Assembly (NCBI GenBank): GCA_947504035.1
Contig: CANNGA010000017.1
Coordinates: 32,711-96,710 of the forward strand
Direction of reading: 5' to 3'
DNA: 64,000 nt
From: an uncultured Flavobacteriaceae bacterium
GTDB lineage: Bacteria; Bacteroidota; Bacteroidia; Flavobacteriales; Flavobacteriaceae
In this document: piece by piece, positions 8,874 through 17,468 of the stretch
How positions within the stretch are numbered: position 1 is the first letter of the stretch
How the letters are laid out: the number at the start of each line of letters is the position of its first letter
Position numbers and translations under genes: made by a program
Notes under the pieces: model-generated
What the model was told of the DNA's origin: nothing
What the model saw: the letters and a program-made list of their open reading frames with translations, nothing else
Database searches by the model: none

Positions 8874-11640
8874 TACTTTGATTAAATATAGTATGACGTT
8901 TTTAGGTATTGCATTTATGTGTGGTACATTAGAAGCACAAAATCCAGATCATAACAATGATCTGGATTTTTATTACAACAAAGCATATCAACATTTTTAT
9001 ACGCACAAAGATTCGGCTTATTTTTATTTTGATGAGGTCAAGCAAATCGCGGCTAAAACACATGAGGTCGATTATTTTATACAGACACTTATCAGTGAAA
9101 ATTGGGCAGCCAACTACCATTACGATTTAGAGATCGTAGCCGAAAATTTAAAACACTTGGACTCTGTGTTAACTGTAGAGAAAAACTATATCAATGCAAG
9201 TCCCGAAAAATCGTATTATGTAACGAGTATACTGTACTCTCATGCTTTAAATAATTATGAATTGGGCAATTATACAAATGCATTACAGCTATTTGAAGAT
9301 TGTATGAATGCTATAGAATTAGAGCAAACCTTTCGTTCTGATGAAAGCGTATTTGGTATTTACACCTCTGCCATAAATTTTATAGCTCGAATGCATATCG
9401 ATGAGGCAAAATACAGCCTTGCCAAACATTTTTTAGATAAAGGGTTACGCTTGTGCGAAACGAGCAAGTTTGATACCCTACGTTATAAAAACACAGCATA
9501 CACCCTCTTATCGCGTTTGTACGATAAGAAAGGACGCTATCAGGACGCCAATACTATGTTGTATCGTGTTTTAAGAACCAACGTAAAAGAGGCGAACACC
9601 ACCAATAGAATCATTTCTAATTATGAAGGTATTGTAACAAACCACATTAAATTATCTCAGAATGACAGCGCGGCGTACTATCTCAAAAAAATGAAAACTT
9701 ACCTTAGCGCGGGGCACCCTTTTAAGTACAAATACAGTATAGCGCAGTCAGCGTTATTTAATGCAGAAGGCCACTACGATAGCGCTAGTTTGGCGCTGCA
9801 TAAAGCATTAGAACACCTTAGAGCACAACACGGTAAATCGCATAATACTATTGCAGAAGTCTACATGAGTTTAGGACGTTTGGATAGCACGTATAAGCAT
9901 GTCGAGGGCGCTTTAAATTATTATGAGTTGGCCGCAGACGAGGTGTCAAAAGATACTTTACGCACGGCAATACAACGCACGACGAAATTTAAAGCCCTAA
10001 AAGCCAAGTCGGCATTACTGCTTAAGGAGAACCGCTATAAAGAGGTCTTGATAAGTGCTAAGGCAGCAATAGGTATTTTAGACCATTTAAAACCAACATT
10101 TAAAAATACTACAGATAAGTTGTTTTTAATAGAAACGGCATATCCTGTGTTTGAATCGGGTATTGAAGCCGCCTACCAATTGTACCTAGAGACCCAGAAC
10201 GAAAATTATTTCGACACCGCATTTTACCTCTTAGAGAAAAGTAAAAGTGTCTTGTTATTAGAAGCGCTGCTTAATGCAAAGGCTACCGCTTATGGTACTA
10301 TACCCAATGAAATTTTAAAAGAGGAAAAACTTTTGAAAAGTAAGATCTTACATTTAGAAAAGCAATTAAATAAACAAGCGTCTACAGCTTTAGAAGATGC
10401 ATTATTTACAGCAGCATCTAAATACCGTCAACTTATTTCAAATGTAGAAGCCAATTATAAAGCCTATTACGATTTGAAATATACGACTAAAGTGACATCT
10501 ACAGCACAATTACAAGAGGGGCTAGAAGCAGACGAAGGTCTCGTGTCTTATTTTTATGGAAAATCTGCGCTATACGGGCTGTTTGTTAGTAGCAAAGGCA
10601 AAAGGAGTATTAAAATTCCCCTTGAGGTAGCCACAGAGCAGCTGTTTCAAACGTTTCAAAATACGATAAGCACCCCTAGATCTAATGAAGCGGCTTTGCA
10701 CAAGATTTCTTTTCAAGTATTTGAAAAAGTATTAGCGCCAGTGCTTAAAGACCATAATGTCCGCCATCTTAGTATCATTCCAGATGGTATTTTAAATTAT
10801 ATACCGTTTTCAAGTTTAAATACATCTAAGACAGAGCTAAGGTACTTGCTAGAGGATTATACAGTGCGTTATGGTAATTCTGTAACGACCTTATTCGAAT
10901 TACAACAGCATACAAACCATAACGGTAAGGTGCTGAGTTATGCGCCAAGTTTTACAAACAAAGACACAGGACTCCTACCACTGGCACATAATGCCGAAGA
11001 GTCTAAGGTGATTTCGAATTATTTTACTACAGATACTTATACAGGAGACGCGGCAAGTTTAGCACATTTTAACGCGCATGCCATGCCTTATCATATGATA
11101 CATTTTGCAACACATGCTATTTTTGATGCCGATAACTCTGAATATTCATTTTTAGCATTTACGGCTCAAGATAGCACTAAGACCAAGCCACATTTGCTCT
11201 ATATTAAAGATTTGTATACTTTAAAGTTAAATGCCAATTTGATTACCCTTAGTGCTTGCCAAAGTGGTATAGGGGTCTTAAAACGGGGAGAAGGGCTACT
11301 AAGTTTAGCTCGTGGATTTTATTTTAGTGGCGCTAAAAGTATAGCGAGTACTTTATGGAATATCAACGATGCTTCGTCTGCCCAACTGATGGCTCATTTT
11401 TATAAGGCACTCGCTAAAGGTCATACCAAACCCGCTGCTTTGCAAACTGCGAAATTGGAATTTTTAAAGCAGTACAAAGGAACAGCCTTGACACACCCGT
11501 ATTATTGGTCAGGATTTACATTATCAGGAAATAAATCTCCTGTAGTAGCAGTACGCACCTCTTATAATTGGTGGATTTTAGTAGGGATGGCTGCCCTTTT
11601 GGGTATTGTTCGATGGATAAGGAAAACAACGTCGTCATAA
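8854..11640 (+). CDS. TPR-CHAT (caspase-like) protease, membrane-anchored
   Basis: CHAT domains are caspase-fold cysteine proteases usually fused to TPRs. From the ATG at 8854 the protein has 928 residues. A hydrophobic signal-like N-terminus ends near LEAQ, a long array of TPR-like helices fills about residues 40-520, and the CHAT domain lies at about 600-890. The likely dyad is His754 (IHFATHAIF) and Cys802 (LSACQSG), followed by the typical GEGLLSLARGFYFSGAKSI. One membrane helix (ILVGMAALLGIVRW) and a basic tail close the protein, so the protease domain probably faces the periplasm. The ORF is open upstream, but starts before 8854 would lie deep in the lipoprotein gene; 8893 is an alternative. 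Its 3' end overlaps the convergent anti-sigma-like gene by 6 bases. Confidence 0.9.
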   Translation: MALFQINTLIKYSMTFLGIAFMCGTLEAQNPDHNNDLDFYYNKAYQHFYTHKDSAYFYFDEVKQIAAKTHEVDYFIQTLISENWAANYHYDLEIVAENLKHLDSVLTVEKNYINASPEKSYYVTSILYSHALNNYELGNYTNALQLFEDCMNAIELEQTFRSDESVFGIYTSAINFIARMHIDEAKYSLAKHFLDKGLRLCETSKFDTLRYKNTAYTLLSRLYDKKGRYQDANTMLYRVLRTNVKEANTTNRIISNYEGIVTNHIKLSQNDSAAYYLKKMKTYLSAGHPFKYKYSIAQSALFNAEGHYDSASLALHKALEHLRAQHGKSHNTIAEVYMSLGRLDSTYKHVEGALNYYELAADEVSKDTLRTAIQRTTKFKALKAKSALLLKENRYKEVLISAKAAIGILDHLKPTFKNTTDKLFLIETAYPVFESGIEAAYQLYLETQNENYFDTAFYLLEKSKSVLLLEALLNAKATAYGTIPNEILKEEKLLKSKILHLEKQLNKQASTALEDALFTAASKYRQLISNVEANYKAYYDLKYTTKVTSTAQLQEGLEADEGLVSYFYGKSALYGLFVSSKGKRSIKIPLEVATEQLFQTFQNTISTPRSNEAALHKISFQVFEKVLAPVLKDHNVRHLSIIPDGILNYIPFSSLNTSKTELRYLLEDYTVRYGNSVTTLFELQQHTNHNGKVLSYAPSFTNKDTGLLPLAHNAEESKVISNYFTTDTYTGDAASLAHFNAHAMPYHMIHFATHAIFDADNSEYSFLAFTAQDSTKTKPHLLYIKDLYTLKLNANLITLSACQSGIGVLKRGEGLLSLARGFYFSGAKSIASTLWNINDASSAQLMAHFYKALAKGHTKPAALQTAKLEFLKQYKGTALTHPYYWSGFTLSGNKSPVVAVRTSYNWWILVGMAALLGIVRWIRKTTSS

Positions 11641-12348
11641 GACCTCTAAAAGTTGCTGTGCTTCGTCTTTTTTATAATCATATTTTGAAATTAATGCCTT
11701 TAAATGCCGTTTGGCGGTAATGGGGTCTTTTTGATGTAAATAGATTAATGCAAGGTACCAGTGTGCCTGTGCTGCATAGCGTCCATTGTTATTGCATTCC
11801 GTTTCTAATAAAGGCAGTGCTTTTTGAGGTTGTTCTAAGCCTAAAAATGTTTGGGCTTTGTAGAAGTTCACATAAGCTGCATCTAATTGTTCTAGATTCT
11901 GTAAGGCATCTGTATAGGCTTTACTTTCGTATGCTAAAAAGGCGCGCCGTGCTATCGTATTTAAGCTGTCTCCTCTTGTAATAGGGTAGGCTGTATTAGG
12001 ATATATCTTAAAATGCGTGGCATAGAGTTTATCGTAGTTTACCGTATTGAAAAACGTAGTATACCCCAACCAAGAGGTGCTTACGAGTATAAGGATGGCA
12101 GCGGCAACCTTCCCATAGAAAAGTGGTTTTAGCACCTTTTTTTGGGGCATACGTTCTGCTTCAAAAGCGTTTAACTTGGCTTTTAGAGTGTCGTTATGTG
12201 TCGCCGTAATGGCCGCTTTTAAATTTTCTTCATACGCTAACTGTACTTTGAATTCGGGGTCGCGCTCCAAGCGTAAATTGAATTCCGCCTCTAAATCAGG
12301 CGTTAATGTGTTAGAGAAATAGTGGTATAATAAATCCGAATTGGTCAT
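11635..12348 (-). CDS. TPR membrane protein, putative anti-sigma factor
   Basis: The protein has 237 residues. The N-terminal 80 (LLYHYFSNTLTPDLEAEFNLRL and on) read like the short cytoplasmic helical segment found in FecR- and zinc-finger-like regulators of this phylum. One membrane helix (VAAAILILVSTSWLGYTTFF) follows, then a periplasmic domain with at least two TPR-like units (QNLEQLDAAYVNFYKAQTFL, AAQAHWYLALIYLHQKDPI). The gene starts 1 base after the ECF sigma stop codon, the usual place for an anti-sigma gene. The anti-sigma role is inferred from topology and position; no known anti-sigma motif is obvious. Confidence 0.75.
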   Translation of the reverse strand: MTNSDLLYHYFSNTLTPDLEAEFNLRLERDPEFKVQLAYEENLKAAITATHNDTLKAKLNAFEAERMPQKKVLKPLFYGKVAAAILILVSTSWLGYTTFFNTVNYDKLYATHFKIYPNTAYPITRGDSLNTIARRAFLAYESKAYTDALQNLEQLDAAYVNFYKAQTFLGLEQPQKALPLLETECNNNGRYAAQAHWYLALIYLHQKDPITAKRHLKALISKYDYKKDEAQQLLEVL

Positions 12349-12349
12349 T

Positions 12350-12901
12350 TTAGTTGCTATTAATACGTTCTTTTAGAGTTTTCATACATCTGGATTTTGT
12401 GCTCTTCACAACGTTTTCACTCGTATATGACGTTGTTGCTACAATTTCCTTTATCGTGAAGCCGCGATAGTAAAATAGGGATAATAAGGCTTTACATTGC
12501 GCACCTAATAAAGCGAAATGCTCACGTAATAACTTTTGTTCTTCAGAAAGCACATCAGTGGTTAGGGATAGGTCTTCTAAAATAGAGTCTGTTTCATTTA
12601 AAAAGTCATGTTGGGTTAAACTTATGGTTTTAGTTGTCTTTTTCAGCCGGTCAAAAATTAAATGTTTGCCTATACTAAACAAATAGGTAGACACACTGCT
12701 GGTAAGCGTTTTCAGTTTACCACTTCTAACATTATTATAAAAAATGATATAAGCATCTTGGTAGATGTCAATCACGTCTTCATATTCAAGACTGTAGCGT
12801 TTTGCGAAATTTATAAAACGTTCACGATTCTCTTCATAAATCGTTTTAAAAAGGCGCTCATCGCCCTGTCTAAGGCTTTCTAAAGATATCTGTTGTATCA
12901 T
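12350..12901 (-). CDS. ECF-type sigma-70 family RNA polymerase sigma factor
   Basis: The 183-residue protein has the two ECF domains. Sigma region 2 is at about 20-95 (FINFAKRYSLEYEDVIDIYQDAYIIFY, then YLFSIGKHLIFDRLKK). Region 4 is at about 125-180 (LLGAQCKALLSLFYYRGFTIKEI, then the helix-turn-helix TSENVVKSTKSRCMKTL). It would direct RNA polymerase to a small regulon in response to an envelope signal passed by the downstream TPR membrane protein. Directly upstream, 12921-12930 on the minus strand reads TGTTAACCTT, the motif also found before 8232 and 13034, which hints at autoregulation. The motif is only 20 bases from the ATG, unusually close for a -35 element. Confidence 0.9.
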   Translation of the reverse strand: MIQQISLESLRQGDERLFKTIYEENRERFINFAKRYSLEYEDVIDIYQDAYIIFYNNVRSGKLKTLTSSVSTYLFSIGKHLIFDRLKKTTKTISLTQHDFLNETDSILEDLSLTTDVLSEEQKLLREHFALLGAQCKALLSLFYYRGFTIKEIVATTSYTSENVVKSTKSRCMKTLKERINSN

Positions 12902-12977
12902 TTAATGCAATTCTACATAGAAGGTTAACAAGATGTTACAACGAATTTAACTTTTTTTAGGGAATTATGTTTTAAAG

Positions 12978-13006
12978 TGTTAACCTTTCTAAAACACAAT
13001 CTATAA
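12978..13006 (+). promoter_or_regulatory. Candidate ECF-sigma promoter before the 114-residue protein
   Basis: TGTTAACCTT at 12978-12987 is followed 14 bases later by CTATA. Spacing to the ATG (56 bases) matches that of the motif before the lipoprotein/CHAT operon (58 bases). The shared position and sequence suggest recognition by the neighbouring ECF sigma factor. A weaker relative (CACAACCTTTC, 14243-14253) precedes the gene at 14307. Confidence 0.4.
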
Positions 13007-13033
13007 AGTCATGATAACCATAAAAACAATATC

Positions 13034-13378
13034 ATGGCAATACAAAATTTTCCAATTAATTATTACAAGACCTCGGTGGGGTTTAAAGGCTCGGCAACAT
13101 TGAGTGGTATACATATTCAAATCCAAGGTTATATTACCTGTTATGGTAAAGACCACCGTTTTATCATGTATTTTTTACATCCAGATAGCCCTGTTCCAGC
13201 ACCAATTTATAACCCTAAGACTAAAGCGGGCGCCATCTTTCTTCCATTTAAAGAGATGCCTGTTTACTTAGATATCGTTAGAAACGAAAAACCCATTTAT
13301 GCTTATCTCAATTCGGATAAACCAGAATGGAATAGTATTAAAACGGCAAACGAACCTGTAGGGGAAGAAGAGCATTAA
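13034..13378 (+). CDS. Small protein of unknown function beside the ECF locus
   Basis: The 114-residue protein has no signal peptide or membrane helix and looks like a compact beta-rich domain (VGFKGSATLSGIHIQIQGYITCYGK, then a proline-rich loop PVPAPIYNPKTKAGAIFLPF). I do not recognise it. It is divergent from the ECF sigma gene and preceded by the shared TGTTAACCTT motif, so it may be a regulon member and a cytoplasmic partner of the CHAT system. The next gene, a collagen-like lipoprotein, follows after about 100 bases. Confidence 0.65.
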   Translation: MAIQNFPINYYKTSVGFKGSATLSGIHIQIQGYITCYGKDHRFIMYFLHPDSPVPAPIYNPKTKAGAIFLPFKEMPVYLDIVRNEKPIYAYLNSDKPEWNSIKTANEPVGEEEH

Positions 13379-13479
13379 AAGGAATCTAAACCTTATAAAG
13401 CAAGCTGCTTTTATAGACCTCTTTTTTGAAGAGCTATACCTGTAGCATTAAAATTAATCCTAATTAAATATTTATAACT

Positions 13480-14052
13480 ATGAAACGTATAAAATTCGTA
13501 AAGTATATTCTAATTCTTGTAATTATGAGCCTTACATATTCGTGCTCACCAGAAGACGGCGCACCAGGAGAAACAGGTGAACAAGGTGTGCCAGGAGCAC
13601 AAGGGGAGCCCGGTCTACAGGGCATTTCAGGAACAGATGGCGCTCCAGGTGCGCCAGGAACAGACGGCAATGCTAATGTTGTAATGAAACGTGTTGAAGA
13701 TTTTGTTTGGGAGGAAGGGTCGTATTTAGGAGTCCCTGCCGGTGTTATTGAAATTGAAGATCCAGAACTCACCCAAAGTGTTATAGATCGGGCTCTGGTT
13801 TTTGTCGATTTTCAATTGTTTGGCAGAGAAATATGGTATCCTATGCTTTATAATTGGACAAATAATGCAGATGACGAACAAATTATAACCTACACTTATG
13901 AACAGGGAAAAATAACAATTTATGCTTTTAGAACTTTAGAACCTATTAGAGCTGGGTTTTCTAAGTTACGCTATATTGTGATTACAGCATCTGACACAGA
14001 AGGTCTAACCGAAAAAGCGTTTAACCGTCAACCCTACGATGTACAACTCTAA
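13480..14052 (+). CDS. Collagen-like lipoprotein
   Basis: The 190-residue protein has a lipoprotein signal with lipobox LTYSC (Cys22). A Gly-X-Y run of about 14 triplets follows (residues 26-65: GAPGETGEQGVPGAQGEP and on), with Pro in many X or Y positions, and then a globular C-terminal domain of about 120 residues (MKRVEDFVWEEGSY to the end). Collagen-like stalks on bacterial lipoproteins usually trimerise and present a head domain. The head has the look of a short flavobacterial beta domain, and I do not recognise its ligand. Confidence 0.8.
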   Translation: MKRIKFVKYILILVIMSLTYSCSPEDGAPGETGEQGVPGAQGEPGLQGISGTDGAPGAPGTDGNANVVMKRVEDFVWEEGSYLGVPAGVIEIEDPELTQSVIDRALVFVDFQLFGREIWYPMLYNWTNNADDEQIITYTYEQGKITIYAFRTLEPIRAGFSKLRYIVITASDTEGLTEKAFNRQPYDVQL

Positions 14053-14306
14053 CCCTTGATGGCACAAACTAATTTATACCACTCGTAATTTGAGTTTACG
14101 GGTTTAAAATGTGTTTTTAAAATTCAAGATCAACATAAAGATGAAAGAGAATCAAGGGCTGCTTCGCTGTTCTGCATCCTTCATCAGTTTACCGTTCTTA
14201 ATTCATCATACAAATGGGTTTAAGTAATGTGAGAGAGGCTGTCACAACCTTTCCTGCACGTTTTACAATACTATTAAGCTATTCATTAATTCTAAATTAA
14301 ATTATC
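14053..14306. other. Intergenic stretch before the two-repeat protein
   Basis: No gene is seen in these 254 bases. A motif related to the candidate ECF element, CACAACCTTTC, lies at 14243-14253, about 54 bases before the ATG at 14307. Confidence 0.4.
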
Positions 14307-16355
14307 ATGAAAAATCTAACAGACAAACAACTTTTATTAGCGCGACAAGAGTTTAAAAACTACTTGGTTCACAAAGGCGCAAAACTTTCAAAACTTAAGA
14401 TTAAAACAGATTTAAAACTCTATCAAAATAAGTTAAATACTAGCTTTGAAGCTTTAGGCTGTATAGGTTATAACAGTACCTATAGAGAGTTAACAGCTAC
14501 GATTCAAATAAAAAAGGCATTTGGTTACTTGGGGGAATTGTGCCGAAAAGGATCTTATGAGTATGTGCGGTTTTATATAGATTATAAAAAAGGCCAAGGC
14601 TGGGAAGATTTGGGGTATGCAGGCGTGAATGTACATGATATTCCAAATGCAGAAGATTGTGATGGGGCACTAAAAAAGCCTATCGATTATGTGGTACGTT
14701 TGCCTTTTACCCCTAAAATAGAGTATTGTTCGGTTGAGAATTTACCAAGAATTAAAGCTATACTCTTATGGAACGCGGTACCAGAAGCAGAAGATTATAA
14801 CTTAGAAGCAGGCAGTTATACCTGGGGCGATGTTAAAGAAGCTGATATACAACTAGAACCTTTTATTTTTAAACTGCCAGATTTTGAAATTCCAGAACTC
14901 GCTAACGTATTAGATGACTTGATTCTAAACCCCAACCTTTCTTTGAACGGCCTTTTCGAGGCGGCTCCTAACCCATTAGCACTTAAAAGCACGTTTAATA
15001 CTTTGGTGAAAAAGGAACATTTTAGTTTTTCTCAATTGGCGTCGTGTTATAAAAAAGTAGAGGTTGAACCACACCGTTTTGGTTTTCAAATGCTATCTAA
15101 GTTAGAACAATCGAGTACCTTATCTGCTTATAACACACTTCATACCATTTTTAAAGCCAATACCTTAGATCTAGACCAAAGTTTGGTGGCTTTAAGTGCA
15201 TTAAAGTGTGATACCACATACGAAGAGTTGCTATGTGTAGGGGCCGATTATGACAACGATGCTTTAGTGGCAACACTTAAAATTAAGCGGCCTAATGGTT
15301 ACAGTGGTAATTTATGCAGTAGTGGCAGTAAAGAATATGTGTCTTTTTGGTTACAAACCGAGAACTGCGAATGGATTCATGCAGGAACAACCTCTATTCG
15401 AGTTCATGATATCACTAAAATGTCTAAAGACGGCTTGTACTATTCTGTAGTGCTCCCTTATAATTTAGATGCATTTAAAGCCAACTGTAAAACACCTCAA
15501 GTCCTTAAAATAAAAGCCGTACTGTCTTGGAATACGCCACCAGAAGGAATGAGCTGTTCGCGTTGGGGCAATACAATAGAATCGTATATACAGATCGCGC
15601 CGTATAAATGGAATGGTAAATTACCACAACTTACAGAGATAGGTGGGGTTGCCATTAGTGAGATAAAACCCAATGGCCTTACTGTATTTGAAGCTAAAAT
15701 AGGAGATGCAAATACAATAGCATTAGAAGATAGTGCCTTTCAGGGACGCATTGTGGTCAAAGGAATAGTTACACCATTTGTAGGACAGAAGTATCGTGTA
15801 AAAGTTACGAATGAAGCTACGGGTGTGTCCTTTTATGTCACCGATTCCTTTTATGTGAAGGGCACAGGGGTCACTAAACTACAGAAACCTGTTGGTGATG
15901 TGTATACCTATATGGCACATGAAAAAGTACTCGCTATTTTTTCACCGCGAACAGATGCACTATTAAGTATAAGCATAGAAAATGTAACCACAGGGCTTAA
16001 TTCTAACAGTCACCGCATACAAATGGACAGCACACCTCCAAAATTAGAGCTCGCTATCGATGATGGTGGAAACTGTACCCATTACAAAAAAGGGGGAATA
16101 ATAACGGGAACATACAGTGTACAAGAAGTGCATTTAAGCAGATTTGTATTGGGCACAACGGTAACGGATACGCCTTCTGAAATTAAGAGTTCAGATGCAG
16201 GAGATCCTACTTCTGGGCATTTTTCTATAGTAAGTTCTAAAGATTTGAACTGTGGAAAAATTACACTTAGAGCCTACCCAAGAACTGTTGTAAATAGCAT
16301 ACGAATGCATTCTGGAACAGGAGCAGAACGTATTGTGTGCTTGGCAGATGCCTAA
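14307..16355 (+). CDS. Large protein with internal duplication, unknown function
   Basis: The 682-residue protein has no signal peptide. Two copies of a domain of about 120 residues are visible. The first, about 45-170, includes TYRELTATIQIKKAFGYLGELC, GSYEYVRFYIDYK and VNVHDI. The second, about 305-430, includes TYEELLCVGADY, KRPNGYSGNLC, GSKEYVSFWLQTE and IRVHDI. Each copy ends in a strand like IKAILLWN / IKAVLSWN. The last 230 residues look like Ig- or lectin-like beta domains (GRIVVKGIVTPFVGQKYRVKVT). Matching cysteines in both copies (ELC/NLC) suggest a structural role. I do not recognise the family. It is the last gene of the ECF-CHAT neighbourhood. Confidence 0.75.
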   Translation: MKNLTDKQLLLARQEFKNYLVHKGAKLSKLKIKTDLKLYQNKLNTSFEALGCIGYNSTYRELTATIQIKKAFGYLGELCRKGSYEYVRFYIDYKKGQGWEDLGYAGVNVHDIPNAEDCDGALKKPIDYVVRLPFTPKIEYCSVENLPRIKAILLWNAVPEAEDYNLEAGSYTWGDVKEADIQLEPFIFKLPDFEIPELANVLDDLILNPNLSLNGLFEAAPNPLALKSTFNTLVKKEHFSFSQLASCYKKVEVEPHRFGFQMLSKLEQSSTLSAYNTLHTIFKANTLDLDQSLVALSALKCDTTYEELLCVGADYDNDALVATLKIKRPNGYSGNLCSSGSKEYVSFWLQTENCEWIHAGTTSIRVHDITKMSKDGLYYSVVLPYNLDAFKANCKTPQVLKIKAVLSWNTPPEGMSCSRWGNTIESYIQIAPYKWNGKLPQLTEIGGVAISEIKPNGLTVFEAKIGDANTIALEDSAFQGRIVVKGIVTPFVGQKYRVKVTNEATGVSFYVTDSFYVKGTGVTKLQKPVGDVYTYMAHEKVLAIFSPRTDALLSISIENVTTGLNSNSHRIQMDSTPPKLELAIDDGGNCTHYKKGGIITGTYSVQEVHLSRFVLGTTVTDTPSEIKSSDAGDPTSGHFSIVSSKDLNCGKITLRAYPRTVVNSIRMHSGTGAERIVCLADA

Positions 16356-16474
16356 TGCCGGTTCTAAAATTCTATGTTTTATTATGCTATGCCTTAGGCT
16401 AGTAAAACATGAAGTTTAAAGGTGTAGCAACGATTTCATATTAAAAGGCCTGCTTTTAAGCAGGTGTATCTTGT

Positions 16475-16518
16475 AAAAGCAGCTGTTTATAGACATTATG
16501 AACAGTTGCTTTTTTTGT
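16475..16518. terminator. Intrinsic terminator, probably bidirectional
   Basis: Arms AAAGCAGCTGTT (16476-16487) and AACAGTTGCTTT (16501-16512) pair with one G-T wobble, and a T-run follows on the plus strand. A smaller perfect stem, CCTGCTT/AAGCAGG, lies just upstream at 16449-16464. It sits between the convergent genes ending at 16355 and 16527 and could end both. Confidence 0.75.
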
Positions 16519-16526
16519 AGCGTATA

Positions 16527-16835
16527 CTACATAAGGCTACAGTCTACGGCATCTGCTATAATGTGAATGATCAAACCTAAGCCTACAATTCTAGATGTTT
16601 TAGGAATACAAAAGAAGATGTAAAACAGTATGGCAAAATAAGAGTGTAGGGGGTGATAGCCAATGCTACAACGGTTTGGATCGAAAATAGGAGTTGCTAA
16701 TAAGTGGTCTAAATCTATTAAAAAACCGGCGAGCATGATAAGGTAAGCCTTTTTCCATTTGGACTTAAAAAACAATAAAGCAACCAATAGTGGTAGTAAA
16801 ATATGGCAGCCGTAATGGGCAAGGTTTTGTAGCAT
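16527..16835 (-). CDS. Small integral membrane protein, DUF6122-like
   Basis: This is a 102-residue protein of three or four helices. Conserved-looking polar residues sit in the helices: HYGCHILLPLL at the start, then FLIDLDHLLATP, and HPLHSYFAILFY and HIIADAVDC towards the end. The D-x-DH and H-x2-H pattern resembles membrane-bound putative metal-dependent hydrolases of the YdjM/DUF457 type. From memory the closest flavobacterial family is DUF6122. Its start overlaps the stop of the WbqC-like gene (TAATG on the minus strand). Confidence 0.7.
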   Translation of the reverse strand: MLQNLAHYGCHILLPLLVALLFFKSKWKKAYLIMLAGFLIDLDHLLATPIFDPNRCSIGYHPLHSYFAILFYIFFCIPKTSRIVGLGLIIHIIADAVDCSLM

Positions 16836-17458
16836 TATAATGCTGTTAAAGATTGATTTTCGAGATAGTTTAGCGCGTTGGGCCCTTCGTTAAAGAGTAA
16901 ATCTAAGATGCTAAGGTTCTCAATATAGCCATGTTTTGAGGAAAACACCTGTGTGTAAGGTGTGAAATGCTGTTTCATTGGAGATTTAGCATTGACAAGA
17001 CCCCGCAAATCGACGGCATTGGTGATCTGTTTTTCAAAAGTTGTTGTTGTTGTAATATGAGGTGCTAACTGCAAACAATCGCAAATCACCTCAAAACATT
17101 TTAGATTAAAATCTAGTAATAGCTCTACCTTTTCAAAAAATAATGGTTTTAGTTCGTCCTCGTAAAACTCAAAAAAAGGCGAGGTTCTGTATGCCGATTC
17201 TAAGGATTTCCAGTGCTGTAATTGCCAATGTTCTTCATGAAACACAGAAACAGCGCTATAAGGTTTTCTGTTTTTTTGAGAATAGACTACAGGAACATTT
17301 AGTAACAAAGGCCCATTAGCACCATAGATATAACTGCGATTGCGATAGGTTTGTTTTACAAAATTATCACAGACCTCAAAGGTAATTGTGTCTGCTTTTG
17401 CTATAGCCACAAAATGAGCTATAGAGGGAAAATATGTGGGATGTAAAAGTATAGACAA
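16835..17458 (-). CDS. WbqC-like family protein
   Basis: The 207-residue protein opens with the WbqC-type MSILLHPTYFPSIAHF and contains VCDNFVKQTYRNRSYIYG and LLNVPVVY, features of a family found in O-antigen and glycan gene clusters with no proven reaction. Here it is not in a glycan cluster but sits directly downstream of lepB (10 bases) in a lepB-wbqC-small-membrane-protein string, an arrangement usual in Flavobacteriaceae. Cytoplasmic; no signal peptide. Confidence 0.85.
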   Translation of the reverse strand: MSILLHPTYFPSIAHFVAIAKADTITFEVCDNFVKQTYRNRSYIYGANGPLLLNVPVVYSQKNRKPYSAVSVFHEEHWQLQHWKSLESAYRTSPFFEFYEDELKPLFFEKVELLLDFNLKCFEVICDCLQLAPHITTTTTFEKQITNAVDLRGLVNAKSPMKQHFTPYTQVFSSKHGYIENLSILDLLFNEGPNALNYLENQSLTAL

Positions 17459-17468
17459 AGGACTTTTA

